Assembly (NCBI GenBank): GCA_934045905.1
Contig: OW203769.1
Span: 28,467,899 to 28,531,898 of the forward strand
Length of the DNA stretch: 64,000 nt
Source of the DNA: Leuctra nigra
Lineage: Eukaryota; Arthropoda; Insecta; Plecoptera; Leuctridae
Reading direction: 5' to 3'
This document shows positions 1-9,730 of this stretch, one piece after another. The notes below the pieces were generated by a model that was given only the letters and a program-made list of their open reading frames with translations, had not been told where the DNA came from and ran no database searches. The stretch's first letter is position 1, and every line of letters begins with the position of its first letter. Position numbers and translations under genes: made by a program.

Positions 1-1
1 C

Positions 2-569
2 ACGGTTGTGATTATTAATTTAGAACATCAACCAAAATTTGTTTCGAGATTTAATAAGAACTTATCAAGAAAAGAGGAATGGATTCAGCTGTATCGCAAC
101 AGTCGAGTTACCCGTCACAACAACACAAACAACTATGCCGAGGCGACCATCCGCATTCTGAAGGACATTATTCTCAAAAGAACGAAGGCCTTTAACGTTG
201 TTGCTTTGACGGAGTTCTGCGGTCCCATTTGGAATAAATATTTTGTGACGAGGCTCCTCAATTTCGCACACGATCGCAGGGCCCAACCGTTGCTCCACTA
301 CGAAGCACTGTGCAAGCGAATGAAGGCTGTCGACCTGGAAAAAGTACAGAAAGTTAGCGATTCCCTGTACATTGTTCCCAGTGGAAAGAAGGGTGACGTT
401 CAGTACTCAGTCGAAGTGGACATTGGCTTGTGCAGCTGTCCAAGTGGTCGTGAAGGTGCTTTCTGCAAACATCAGGCAATAATTCACAAGCACTTTGGAG
501 CTCTGTTGCCGACACGCTCTCGCTCAACTTGCACTCGGAAGCAAATGTCCGCCTAGAGCTTTTTTCCAG
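2..569 (+). CDS. SWIM zinc-finger protein, internal exon (5' part outside window, one frameshift)
   Basis: The reading frame is open from the window edge, so the gene starts upstream. The C-terminal part has a SWIM-type zinc finger, CxCx(n)CxH, seen as CSCPSGREGAFCKH at about 440-475. Upstream are NNYAEATIRILKDIILKR-type sequence and an HDRR segment. As I recall, proteins of this build occur in insects next to MULE-transposase-like domains, so this may be a domesticated or mobile MULE relative. The frame as read stops at TAG 554-556. If one base is skipped near 505-511, it continues to CAG|GT at 569/570, a good splice donor, and then joins the exon at 854 in phase. That join reads smoothly, so I infer a 1-bp indel (mutation or assembly error) rather than a true stop here. 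The function is probably DNA or protein binding and cannot be stated more closely. Confidence 0.6.
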
Positions 570-853
570 GTAATTATGTACTAACTATTACACACAGAAA
601 AAAATTAAATTAAATTAATTTCTATGAAAAACTAATTTTTTACCAATTAAAAAATATACACCAACTATTAATAAAAATGCAATATAAGGAATTAAAATTA
701 AAATTTTCTGGTAATTAAATCTATTAAATTGCAACTACCTATTAGTAAAAATGCAATATCAGGAATGAAAATGTAAATTTTCCGGCTTAATTAAATCTAT
801 TAATTGTTTCAATATTCAAAAATAATACATTGATTTAACATTTTGATTTCTAG

Positions 854-1366
854 GGTCTGAAGGAAAAGACTTTTGACAATGAGACTGGGAGCTCAGCAGG
901 TACATCATCAGCTCCAGACAGCGAGACTGTGAATGCGAGTGAAGAACATCGCAGCTCAGAGTCACCGCTACCGGCCAACGAGGAACCCGAGATCAATTCC
1001 TCGATTGAACGGCTGTCGTCGGAACTTCTTCGAGTTAACAATTTCGTGACAAGTCAGAGCAGTCGGCATATTGACAAGCTTGTTAAGGAGCTGAGCAAGA
1101 TTACCTCTGAGAACCAGCTGATTGGCTCCTTGATCCACGTCAATGCAGCGCTCTCGGGCTCTCGGAAGCAAGGCCGTAGAATCTCCGTTCAGCCGACATC
1201 AATCTCCAGGCGTCGAGACGGAGTTTCCCGTGGATCCAGGAGACTTGCAATGGGAAGACCGCCATTGGCAAGTTCTTCTAAACATATCAAGAAGCGTCAA
1301 CATATTTTAAGTTCAAGTGTGGCTGCAAACGTAGCACATGCTAAATCACATGGCGCTGGACACTAA
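854..1366 (+). CDS. SWIM zinc-finger protein, terminal exon
   Basis: The acceptor TTTGATTTCTAG ends at 853 and the frame is open from 854 to TAA 1364-1366. It encodes an acidic Ser-rich stretch, then a helical segment (about 1000-1150, with SSIERLSSELLRVNNFV), then a basic tail rich in Arg and Ser. The intron 570-853 (284 bp) is strongly AT-rich. The frame joins the frameshift-corrected end of the upstream exon in phase 0, which supports one gene. No known domain is recognised in this exon. AATAAA-type signals occur downstream near 1808 and 1901, so the 3' UTR could be about 0.5 kb. Confidence 0.5.
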   Translation, partial: GLKEKTFDNETGSSAGTSSAPDSETVNASEEHRSSESPLPANEEPEINSSIERLSSELLRVNNFVTSQSSRHIDKLVKELSKITSENQLIGSLIHVNAALSGSRKQGRRISVQPTSISRRRDGVSRGSRRLAMGRPPLASSSKHIKKRQHILSSSVAANVAHAKSHGAGH

Positions 1367-2670
1367 GTCAACTTTCTCTCATCTGTTTATCTTTGTGTTG
1401 TATTTGTGTATTATTTTTTTAGTGAAGTAGGTAATCTGCCGAGATGTTATTATATACTTTCATAGGCAGATTATTGCAATCAATTTAGTTCGATCCATGT
1501 GAAGTCCAAAGCAGAATCGATTGCATTTAAGTTGGAATTTCTTGAGTTAAGCTTCTACCGTCTGTTGACGGTCATCAACCATAAAGTAAGTTCATAATAT
1601 CATTATTTTTATAAGTAGTTGTTATCATATAATAGTGTTTTGACTTTTAAATGAAATGTAAATAGTTCTAGGGCGATTGCAAAACTCGAAAAAGTGACTA
1701 TAAACTAACCTCAAACTAGTACCAAACTGTGAATAGATAGTACCTACTTAGTTGAACAAAATATGTATCAAATGAAGTGAATAAACACAAAGAATTAATG
1801 TATGCATAATAAATACCGATGTTTGTACTTACCAGAAAGATTTCACTTATTGTTGTTGTTGTTGAATTTAGTTTGGATGGCCACACCATTGGCCACACTT
1901 AATAAAAGTATTTCGGCCAGTTCGATTTCAATTTGTTCTTGTAATTCTCTCAATACGACCATTCAGTAAGATTTAGATGGTAGATAATAAATATGATAGA
2001 TTAATTAAAATTATAGTTGCACTAAAAGACTAATATCTTAGCCGATGAAACTAGATTTCGTTAAATAATATTTAACTAGCTGACTGGGCACATTGTGATT
2101 CAATGGCGATGAATCTCCACGCTAACCACGACCTCCCGGGACGCGACAGTGATTGTGGCACAAAGAGGTGGGTTGAGCTTCAGGAATGGATCATTCTTCT
2201 TTGTATTCCTGTTGTTCTTTTTAACAAGAATATCGATAGTGGCTGGACAATGAGTGCATCGTTCACTATGCAAACTTAATCTAAACTTATTCTTTTGGCT
2301 GTGATGGCAAGCCCACTGTTTGTGCAGTACAAATCTAAGAATTAAAAATATTTATTAGTAGGTAACTTAGGTACCTAGATATTATTTTAATACCTACTAC
2401 CTATTTTAATAATAATTCAACTTTGATACATACTAAAAAATTGTAATATTCGAAACCAGTCTGAAATCCTCAAGAACTAAGTACCTATACCTAGGTAGTA
2501 ACTAGTACCTAGGTACTATCTAGGTAGATAGGTAGGTAGTATAACAAATAATGTCATAATAAGAATTATGTTTCATAGTAGGTACCTACCTATAAAGTAT
2601 GGACGTGTCTAGAGAATAAATTTCATTAGGTAAATGATTAATCAATCAATAATAAACAACAATTTAATCC
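1367..2670. other. 3' flank / intergenic, AT-rich
   Basis: No gene seen. The first 550 bases may be the 3' UTR of the SWIM gene. 2350-2620 is dense in TAGGTACCTA-type simple sequence. The stretch 2085-2280 is less AT-rich but has no recognisable frame. Confidence 0.5.
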
Positions 2671-2800
2671 ATTTTTTTTTTTTTTTTTTTATTTATTCAT
2701 AGCTGGTTACACACAAATACCAATTTGTAGAAGCATTGTCAGAATTATCCTTACCTTTTTTACCTTACCAATTATCCTTCTGTGGAGAATTATCCTTACC
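2671..2800 (-). mobile_element. poly(A)-tailed retroelement 3' end
   Basis: About 18 T at 2672-2690, followed by ATTTATTCATAGC, read on the minus strand as the poly(A) tail of a short retroposed sequence. It is too short to assign. The stretch 2782-3465 beyond it has no supported gene. Confidence 0.3.
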
Positions 2801-3065
2801 TTGTAGGTGCTTTCTCGCGATCTCTGTCCACAATCCATTTAGTATTTGTTATTCTCTCGAAAGATGCAAACCATGCTTTCACATCCTCAATTCCGGATAA
2901 ATTACATTTTATGACTTATTTATCAAATTCACTGCTAATTACTTTATACGAAAAATTACCTATTGAATCAAGAATGAATGACAGCTCGTCCATTGTAAAA
3001 TGTAAATTTGACAATGACAGTTTTATTGTTTTGCGCCAGCCGCCAAATCACTTCATTTGGAAGTA

Positions 3066-3181
3066 TGGCTGCGCGCGCACTAATTGCTTTTCTCACACAT
3101 CCCACCCACATGACATAAATTCATGGCTGCGCGCGCATTAATTGCTATTCTCACACATCCCACCCACATGACATAAATTCC
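3066..3181. repeat. 58-bp tandem duplication
   Basis: Two copies of a 58-bp unit beginning TGGCTGCGCGCGCA, starting at 3066 and 3124, differing at a few bases. Confidence 0.85.
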
Positions 3182-3479
3182 AAGTGCTTTGCGATGGTTT
3201 GAATATAGCGCCATACTGGTTTCGGCCAATGAGATGCTCCAAATGAACCCTATGCTTGTGTTTGACAGATGGGCGTGCCGTGTGTCGCGAATGTTTATAA
3301 TTTTCAGTACTACCAACATGAAATAAGTTACCATTGTTTGGTGTTGCGTTTGGTAAAAATTCAAACGCGAAATATTTACCGCCAAGCTAAATTCAGCCAA
3401 TGAAATGCTCTAAATATACCCTATGCTCTGGGGCAATTTAGTATATGTAAAGTCGCGGCCGGGACGCTGTTTCTTCAAA

Positions 3480-3705
3480 ACTACGTACGATATCAAACTG
3501 AAAATTTCAAATTATATTTAAAATAGATTAAGATCGATTGTGTAAAAATTTCAAGCTATTTGAATTAATGGAACGAAAATTATGGAATCTTGAAGTTGAG
3601 CGTGCAAACATAATAGATGGGAAAATAATCACTTTTATAACGTGTGTAATAAAAGTTTAGAAATAATCTTCATTTTCTGATTTTACGCTCAACTTCAAGA
3701 TTCCA
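3480..3705 (+). repeat. palindromic element, left arm, loop and start of right arm (interrupted)
   Basis: 3480-3603 is the left arm. 3604-3684 is the loop. 3685-3705 (ACGCTCAACTTCAAGATTCC) is the exact reverse complement of 3583-3603 and so begins the right arm. The rest of the right arm is found 10 kb away at 13707-13812, reverse-complementary to 3480-3582 with scattered mismatches. The minus-strand LINE therefore landed in the right arm of a roughly 330-bp foldback element. No ORF; MITE-like. Confidence 0.7.
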
Positions 3706-4037
3706 TTTTTTTTTTTTTTTTATTTATTTATTGTTGCAAATTAATAGTACATAAGAAAATCCTCAGTCCCACAAAACCAAACAGTGGCTTGTCTGCAGGA
3801 CTGCTATATATAAACAACAACAACAACAACATAAATATACGTCACAATAAAACAACTAATAACTACTTTTAATAATAATGATCATCAAATTCAAATTCAA
3901 ATTACAAATTACAAAGTACAGTGTACAAATCCATAGATGCAAATACTACATCAAGGTAAATATCATACAATAATAAATAAATAAATAATACATAATATCA
4001 GAACACCATAATAATAATAATAATAATAATAATAATT

Positions 4038-4129
4038 TCATTCATCCTCCGTGGTGAAAATCCACTCTTTAATTGCCTTTTTAACTGTCTTAAATTTTTC
4101 TAAATTTTGTAAACTGGGTGGAAGTGTGT
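4038..4129 (-). pseudogene. displaced C-terminus of the minus-strand LINE ORF2
   Basis: On the minus strand the frame gives a short LPPSLQNLEKFKTVKK-type sequence ending at TGA 4040-4038, the usual C-terminal pattern of Jockey/CR1-group ORF2. It continues the protein that breaks off at 9729 after IPKLF, as expected if 4130-9731 is an insertion. Codon phase is kept across the gap within the uncertainty of a few bases at the junction. Confidence 0.65.
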
Positions 4130-4311
4130 ATCAACAGATACAAAATGGCGGAATAGAGTAGATGCCTATAGTTTTCGTGCGTAGTTTTTACTCTTTTTCT
4201 ACAGAATTTCTAGTTTATATAAATATATTTTAGTGTAAAAATTTGCGTGGTTTTTATAAGTTCGTGCTTGTTCAATTTATTTAAGTGTTTCTTAACTAAT
4301 ATAATCAAGAA

Positions 4312-6429
4312 ATGGAAATATACATGTGCCAACACTGCAAGATGCCGAGAAGCCAAGGCCTTCAGCTAGTTGTGGAAAACAACAATCCAGCAAACCAGGC
4401 AGCCATCAACAGTGTACTGGTAAATGAACTAAATTTATTGAAACTAAAATTTGAAGAAATAATTAGAAATAAGCTACCGCAAAATGAAGTAATTACAGAA
4501 AATAAAAACCAAAACCATGTGCATTCAAGTAATACCTTAAGCTCACACCAGATTCCACCACCATCCAGCGCACCTGTTCGTGAAACATCACGCCAGGTGG
4601 TGCTACCATTCACTTCTGGCAGAACCACTCCTGCCACGGTGGTAGAAATAGCAAAGAATAAAGCAACGCCTACCCCCAGAAGATCAACAAAGAAAATGCA
4701 GGTATTGGCTGACAGCCACGGAAGAGGATTAGGTAAAATTCTGCAGCAGCTGTGCGACAACAAAGACCTGAACACCAAGGTAGAATGCCACTTCAAACCA
4801 AGTGCACCCATTGAGGAAGTGATTACATCAATGGACAACAACCTGCAGAAGGAGGACTCCCTTATAATCATGGCAGGTACAAACAATATTCCGAAACGAA
4901 CCACTAATAAAATCAGAGTTGCCCTCAATCAAATCCTTACATCAAAAATAGAAGCAAAAATAATTGTAGTAAATATTCCAAACCGACAAGATCCAGAAGG
5001 CCATTACTTAAAAGAATCCATTTCATTCACAAACAGACAAATCCTTGAACTAACAGACGAATTTAATAAAACTGCAAAAACTAAAGTAACTGTTGTAGAT
5101 GTAGGATCACTCCGAAGAGAACATTTCACTAAACACGGCTTGCATTTAAGCAAGAGAGGCAAAAGAAAATTGTGCCACGAGATTCTTGATGTGATAAGAA
5201 ACACGCCGAGCTCGCCCATCATCAACGAGCCAAGACAGCCCTTCATCAACTTGCCGAGACCGCCCAACATCAACTTGCCGAGACCGTCAATCATCAACGA
5301 GCAGAGCTCATCCACCATCAATACGCAGAGCTCACACAACATCAACGAGCAGAGCTCATCCACCGTCAATGTGCAGAGCTCACACAACATCAATGCGCAG
5401 AACCCATCCACCATCAATGCGCAGAGCTCACACAACATCAAGGTGCAGAGCTCATCCACCGTCAATGTGCAGAGCTCACACAACATCAATGCGCAGAACA
5501 AATCCACCATCAATGCGCAGAGCTCACACATCATCAACGCGCAGAACCCATCCACCATCAATGCGCAGAGCTCACACAACATCAACGCGCAGAACCCATC
5601 CACCATCAATGTGCAGAGCTCACACAACATCAACGCCCAGAACTCACCCACCATCAATGCGCAGAGCTCACACAACATCAACGTGCAGAACAAATCCACC
5701 ATCAATGCGCAGAGCTCACACAACATCAACGCGCAGAACCCATCCTCCATCAATGTGCAAAGCACACACAACATCAACGCGCAGAACCCATCCACCATCA
5801 ATGCGCAGAGCTCACACAACATCAATGCGCAGAACCCATCCACCATCAATGCGCAGAGCTCACACAACATCAACGTGCAGAACCCATCCACCATCAATGC
5901 GCAGAGCTCACACAACATCAATGCGCAGAACCCATCCACCATCAATGCGCAGAACTCACACAACATCAATGCGCAGAACCCATCCACCATCAATGAGCAG
6001 AGCTCACACAACATCAACGCGCAGAACCCATCCACCATAATTGCGCAGAGCTCACACAACATCAACGAGCAGAGCTCATCCACCATCAGTGCGCAGAACT
6101 CGAAAACAAAGACCGGGGCTGTTCGAAAGTCAACGACACCGACTGGGGCTGCACGAAAGTCAACGACACCGACTGGGACTGCACGAAAGTCAACGACAAC
6201 GACCGGGGCTGCACGAAAGTCAACGACACCGACCGGGGCTGCACGAAAGTCAACGACACCGACTAATTGTGCGACTAATGGTGAAATGTTGAATTCACCC
6301 GGCAATGTGAAAGTGGTCACATCTACCACAAACAATACCAACCCTGGTAAAACCCAGGGAGCTATAAAAAAAGTAGCAAACCCACGCCCTCAGCGAATAA
6401 TCAAAGCAAAAATCTTACCGTCACTCTGA
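4312..6429 (+). CDS. LINE ORF1 protein with SGNH/GDSL-type esterase-like domain and long tandem-repeat tail
   Basis: 705 residues from ATG 4312. Residues 5-12 keep only a CxxC (CQHC), possibly the relic of a PHD/zinc finger. Residues 129-296 form an SGNH-hydrolase-like domain: nucleophile block ADSHGRG (Ser135), block III AGTNN (189-192) and block V KHGLHLS (His278). The usual Asp three residues before this His is His275, so catalysis is doubtful. Esterase-type ORF1 proteins are known from CR1-like LINEs. Residues 328-599 are 34 eight-residue half-repeats of INAQNPST/INAQSSHN type, residues 601-650 are five ten-residue TGAARKSTTP repeats, and the end is basic. The repeat length is a multiple of three, so the frame is kept. 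Confidence 0.8.
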   Translation: MEIYMCQHCKMPRSQGLQLVVENNNPANQAAINSVLVNELNLLKLKFEEIIRNKLPQNEVITENKNQNHVHSSNTLSSHQIPPPSSAPVRETSRQVVLPFTSGRTTPATVVEIAKNKATPTPRRSTKKMQVLADSHGRGLGKILQQLCDNKDLNTKVECHFKPSAPIEEVITSMDNNLQKEDSLIIMAGTNNIPKRTTNKIRVALNQILTSKIEAKIIVVNIPNRQDPEGHYLKESISFTNRQILELTDEFNKTAKTKVTVVDVGSLRREHFTKHGLHLSKRGKRKLCHEILDVIRNTPSSPIINEPRQPFINLPRPPNINLPRPSIINEQSSSTINTQSSHNINEQSSSTVNVQSSHNINAQNPSTINAQSSHNIKVQSSSTVNVQSSHNINAQNKSTINAQSSHIINAQNPSTINAQSSHNINAQNPSTINVQSSHNINAQNSPTINAQSSHNINVQNKSTINAQSSHNINAQNPSSINVQSTHNINAQNPSTINAQSSHNINAQNPSTINAQSSHNINVQNPSTINAQSSHNINAQNPSTINAQNSHNINAQNPSTINEQSSHNINAQNPSTIIAQSSHNINEQSSSTISAQNSKTKTGAVRKSTTPTGAARKSTTPTGTARKSTTTTGAARKSTTPTGAARKSTTPTNCATNGEMLNSPGNVKVVTSTTNNTNPGKTQGAIKKVANPRPQRIIKAKILPSL
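5293..6108 (+). repeat. 48-bp coding minisatellite, 17 copies
   Basis: 816 bp equals 17 units of 48 bp, each made of two related 24-bp halves (encoding INAQNPST and INAQSSHN). The central units are nearly identical; the first ones are more diverged (INEQSSST, VNVQSSHN). Open frames in other phases over the same bases, including a 223-codon plus frame and a 445-codon minus frame, are by-products of the 3n unit length. Confidence 0.95.
6112..6261 (+). repeat. 30-bp coding repeat, 5 copies
   Basis: Five 30-bp units encoding TGAARKSTTP variants, directly after the 48-bp array and part of the same ORF1. Basic, in contrast to the neutral Asn/Gln/Ser repeat. Confidence 0.9.
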
Positions 6430-9400
6430 CAAAAACGTACAGAAGCATTTAACATAAAATCAAATAGCAAAAGATCTAATTTTTCACATTCTAAACAAGT
6501 TGTAATAAATATATTGCATCAAAATATTCAAGCAATAAAAACTTCTAAAATAGGACTAGAGACTTTTCTAGATATTAAAAATGACCAAGGAAATCAAATA
6601 GATATAATATGTTTAACAGAACACTGGTTAAGTAGTGAGAATTTAGAGTCGACAAACATCTGTAACTATAACCTTAAAAGTAACTTCAGTAGAGTAATAC
6701 ACAAGCATGGAGGGTCAGCTATATTTGTCAACAATGAATTAGGAACAGAAAACATCAAATGTAGAAGTGACATAAATAATTTAAGTAAAGAACTCGACAT
6801 TGAAATAGCAGCAGTAGAATTGAAGTTAGATAACTCAAACATAGTAGTATTATCCACCTACCGATCCCCATTAGGTGATATAAGTAACTTCTTAGCCATT
6901 CTAGACCACATTTTAGACAAAATTAATTCAGAGAAAAAAGACGTAGTTATAACAGGCGATCTTAACATAAATACGGCAACAAAATCAAAGGAGAGTGAAG
7001 CACTAATAAACTTATGCGCAGCATATAATCTTAAACTCACAATAAAAGAACCGACTAGAATAGACTCTCGATTCAATACAGCGAAGACAATCGACAACAT
7101 AGCTACAAATCTTCCCAATTATATGTTCACTACAGAGGTGACTGAAAATAACCTATCAGACCACACTGCTCAAATTATTTCTATAAAACTAAAATCAAAG
7201 TTCAACCCTCCAAGCAAGACCATTAACATAAGAAAACTAAATAAGGAAAATACTGATAATTTTAAAAACATGCTTGAAAATACATCTTGGGAGGAAATGT
7301 ATAAACTGAATGATCCAAATGAAAAATACAACAAAATGGCATCAATCCTCAGTAAAAATTTTGAACTATGTTTCCCGGAAAAATCTGTGAAAATAAACCA
7401 TAAATTTATAAAGCAAGAATGGATTTCGCCGGGAATAAAAAATTCAGCAAAGAACCTAAAATGTCTCTATCAGTTACAACTTCACTACAAAACAGAAACA
7501 TTACAAGCAAAATACAAACTCTATAAAAAAATTTACAAAAAAACTATAAAAGCAGCTAAAAGAATGGAAATAAACAAAAAAATAAAGGAGAAATCAGGTT
7601 CTGATAGAGCAAAAACCATATGGGAGATAGTAAAAAAAACACACGAATAAGTCAAAAATTCAACAAAGCAAAAATATTGTTATAAATCATGAAAACCAGA
7701 CCATCGAGGATCCTATGATAATTGCTAATACTTTAAACAAAGACTTTGCTAACATAGCCCAAAAACTTAATGTAACTTCATCTCAAAATTCTTTTTATAA
7801 TCATCTTACCAAAGCTATGAAACCTGTAAATTCATTTTTCATAGACAGTACATGTGAAAAAGAAATAATTCAAATAACATCAAAGCTAAAAAACAAAAGG
7901 TCAGCTGGGATAGACAACCTACCAACTTGTATATTAAAGAAAATTGTTACGGCTATCTCTCTACCACTAGCGCATATATTTAATGACTGCATTGAAAAGG
8001 GCACCTTTCCAGACAAACTAAAAATAGGTAAAGTTATACCGCTATATAAAAAAGGGGATAGAAATCGGTCAGAAAACTATCGCCCGATATCACTTTTACC
8101 AAGTATATCGAAAATTTTTGAAAAACTTATACATACTAGACTATCATCATACCTTGAGAGAGAAAAACTACTCACAAATAACCAAAGTGGATTTCGGAAA
8201 AATAAATCGACAACAAATACCATAGATAACTTCATTCAAAACACAATTAAGGGACTGGAACATGGAGAACAAACTATTGGTGTTTTCTGCGACCTAACAA
8301 AGGCATTTGACAGTATTGACCACAAAATTCTATTAAATAAGCTTGAATATTACGGAGTTAGAGGACCTGCCCTAGATCTGCTAAAATCATACATGCAAGA
8401 TAGGGTGCAACAGGTAGAAATTACACATATGAATAAAAACAGACAAGAAATAAAATATCTATCAAATTCCGAGACTATAAAAAATGGTGTTCCACAAGGT
8501 TCAATCCTAGGTCCACTGTTATTTATAGTCTACATAAATGACCTTCCCGACACAATCACAGCTTCAGAAATCTATGCAGACGACACAAATATAACAATAA
8601 CAGGCAAAACTAAACTAAATCTTGAAGAAAATGCAAAAAATGTTCTCTCAAATGCAACAAAATGGTTTAACGACAATCGTTTGCTTATTCAAGATGAAAA
8701 AACTAACTTTATGCATTTTAAATTAAAAAATGATATAAATGAAACTCCAGTTAAAATTGTATTGTCTAATGAAAACAAAACTAGTAATCTAAGGGGTGTT
8801 GATAAAACTAAATTTTTGGGAATCACTATCGATAAAAACCTAAATTGGAAAAGCCACTGCTCCAAATTGCTAAGTAAACTCCACTCAGCATACTTCTCCT
8901 TAAAGACTATTGTAAATTTGACAAACACTAAAACGGCGAAACTAGTTTATTATGCAAATATTGAATCGCATATACGGTACGGTATACAGTTCTGGGGCAA
9001 CTCAACTGATGCCCCTAAAATATTTATACTTCAACGAAAATCAATCAGAGCTCTTTTTGGACTAAAATATAAAAATAACACTTTCATAAAACCAGATTGC
9101 AAACAACATTTCAAAAAACATAAAATTTTAACAGTACCCTGCCTTTACATTCTAGAGTCGATACTTGCTATTAGATCCCAAGAAAACTTAACACAAAATA
9201 ATAGTGACATACATGACCACAACACCCGACAGAAAAATAACATTCATATAGATTGGCACAGGTCAACGTGTACCCAAAAAAATTCCATGTTTTTCAAAAC
9301 AAAACTATTTAATGCATTACCTAAAAATATAAGAGAAATTAAAAAATACTCACAATTTAAGAAACAACTGAAAGAACTATTAATAAGTAAAATATATTAT

Positions 9401-9433
9401 TCGATTGACGAATTCCTCAGTGACAAATTTTAA
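6430..9433 (+). pseudogene. LINE ORF2, AP endonuclease and reverse transcriptase, one homopolymer frameshift
   Basis: ORF2 is in the same frame as ORF1 and is separated from it only by TGA 6427-6429. No ATG occurs before the endonuclease core, which begins at about 6514 (HQNIQAI). Endonuclease motifs: ICLTEHWL, GGSAIFVNN, VVITGDLNINT, LSDHTAQI. The frame stops at 7648-7650. Skipping one base in the A8 run at 7632-7639 leads into the second frame, which is open to 9433. RT motifs there: SAGIDNLPTCILKK, ENYRPISLLPSISKIFEKL, FCDLTKAFDSIDH (block A), NGVPQGSILGPLL, IYADDTNI (catalytic). No RNase H is seen. The protein would nick DNA and prime reverse transcription at the target. Confidence 0.8.
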
Positions 9434-9705
9434 TTATTTAATTGTATAATAACATGTTCAACTTAAGTATATTCTAGTACCTATATCAATATCATAATCA
9501 TAATATTTACCTAAATGTGTTATATTATAGTTGTAGCATATCTATAGATATTAATTTATTTTAATTTCAATGCTATTTAATTATAATATGCTAGGTTACT
9601 AGATTTAGTTCGATGTAACCTTTCCGTATACCCCGTTAAATGGTGTCAACCATAGGGGTCTTTTCAATGTACCTCTTTAAAATGTACTTTTGATTTTGGA
9701 AATAA

Positions 9706-9730
9706 ACTGAACTGAACTGAACTGAACTGA
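9706..9730 (+). repeat. LINE 3' terminal ACTGA repeats
   Basis: Five ACTGA units close the plus-strand LINE, directly after GGAAATAA. The boundary to the host LINE is at about 9729-9731. Confidence 0.85.

Noticed and set aside
2782..3141. 119-codon plus frame
   Set aside because: No domain, no ATG start, overlaps a tandem duplication.
5293..6261. Regularly repeated array, possible CRISPR-like structure
   Set aside because: Units are directly adjacent, with no unique spacers, and lie inside a protein-coding LINE frame.
5004..6341. 445-codon minus frame and 223-codon plus frame over the ORF1 repeat
   Set aside because: They exist because the 48-bp unit is a multiple of three; the sequences are low-complexity and the real frame (ORF1) is clear.
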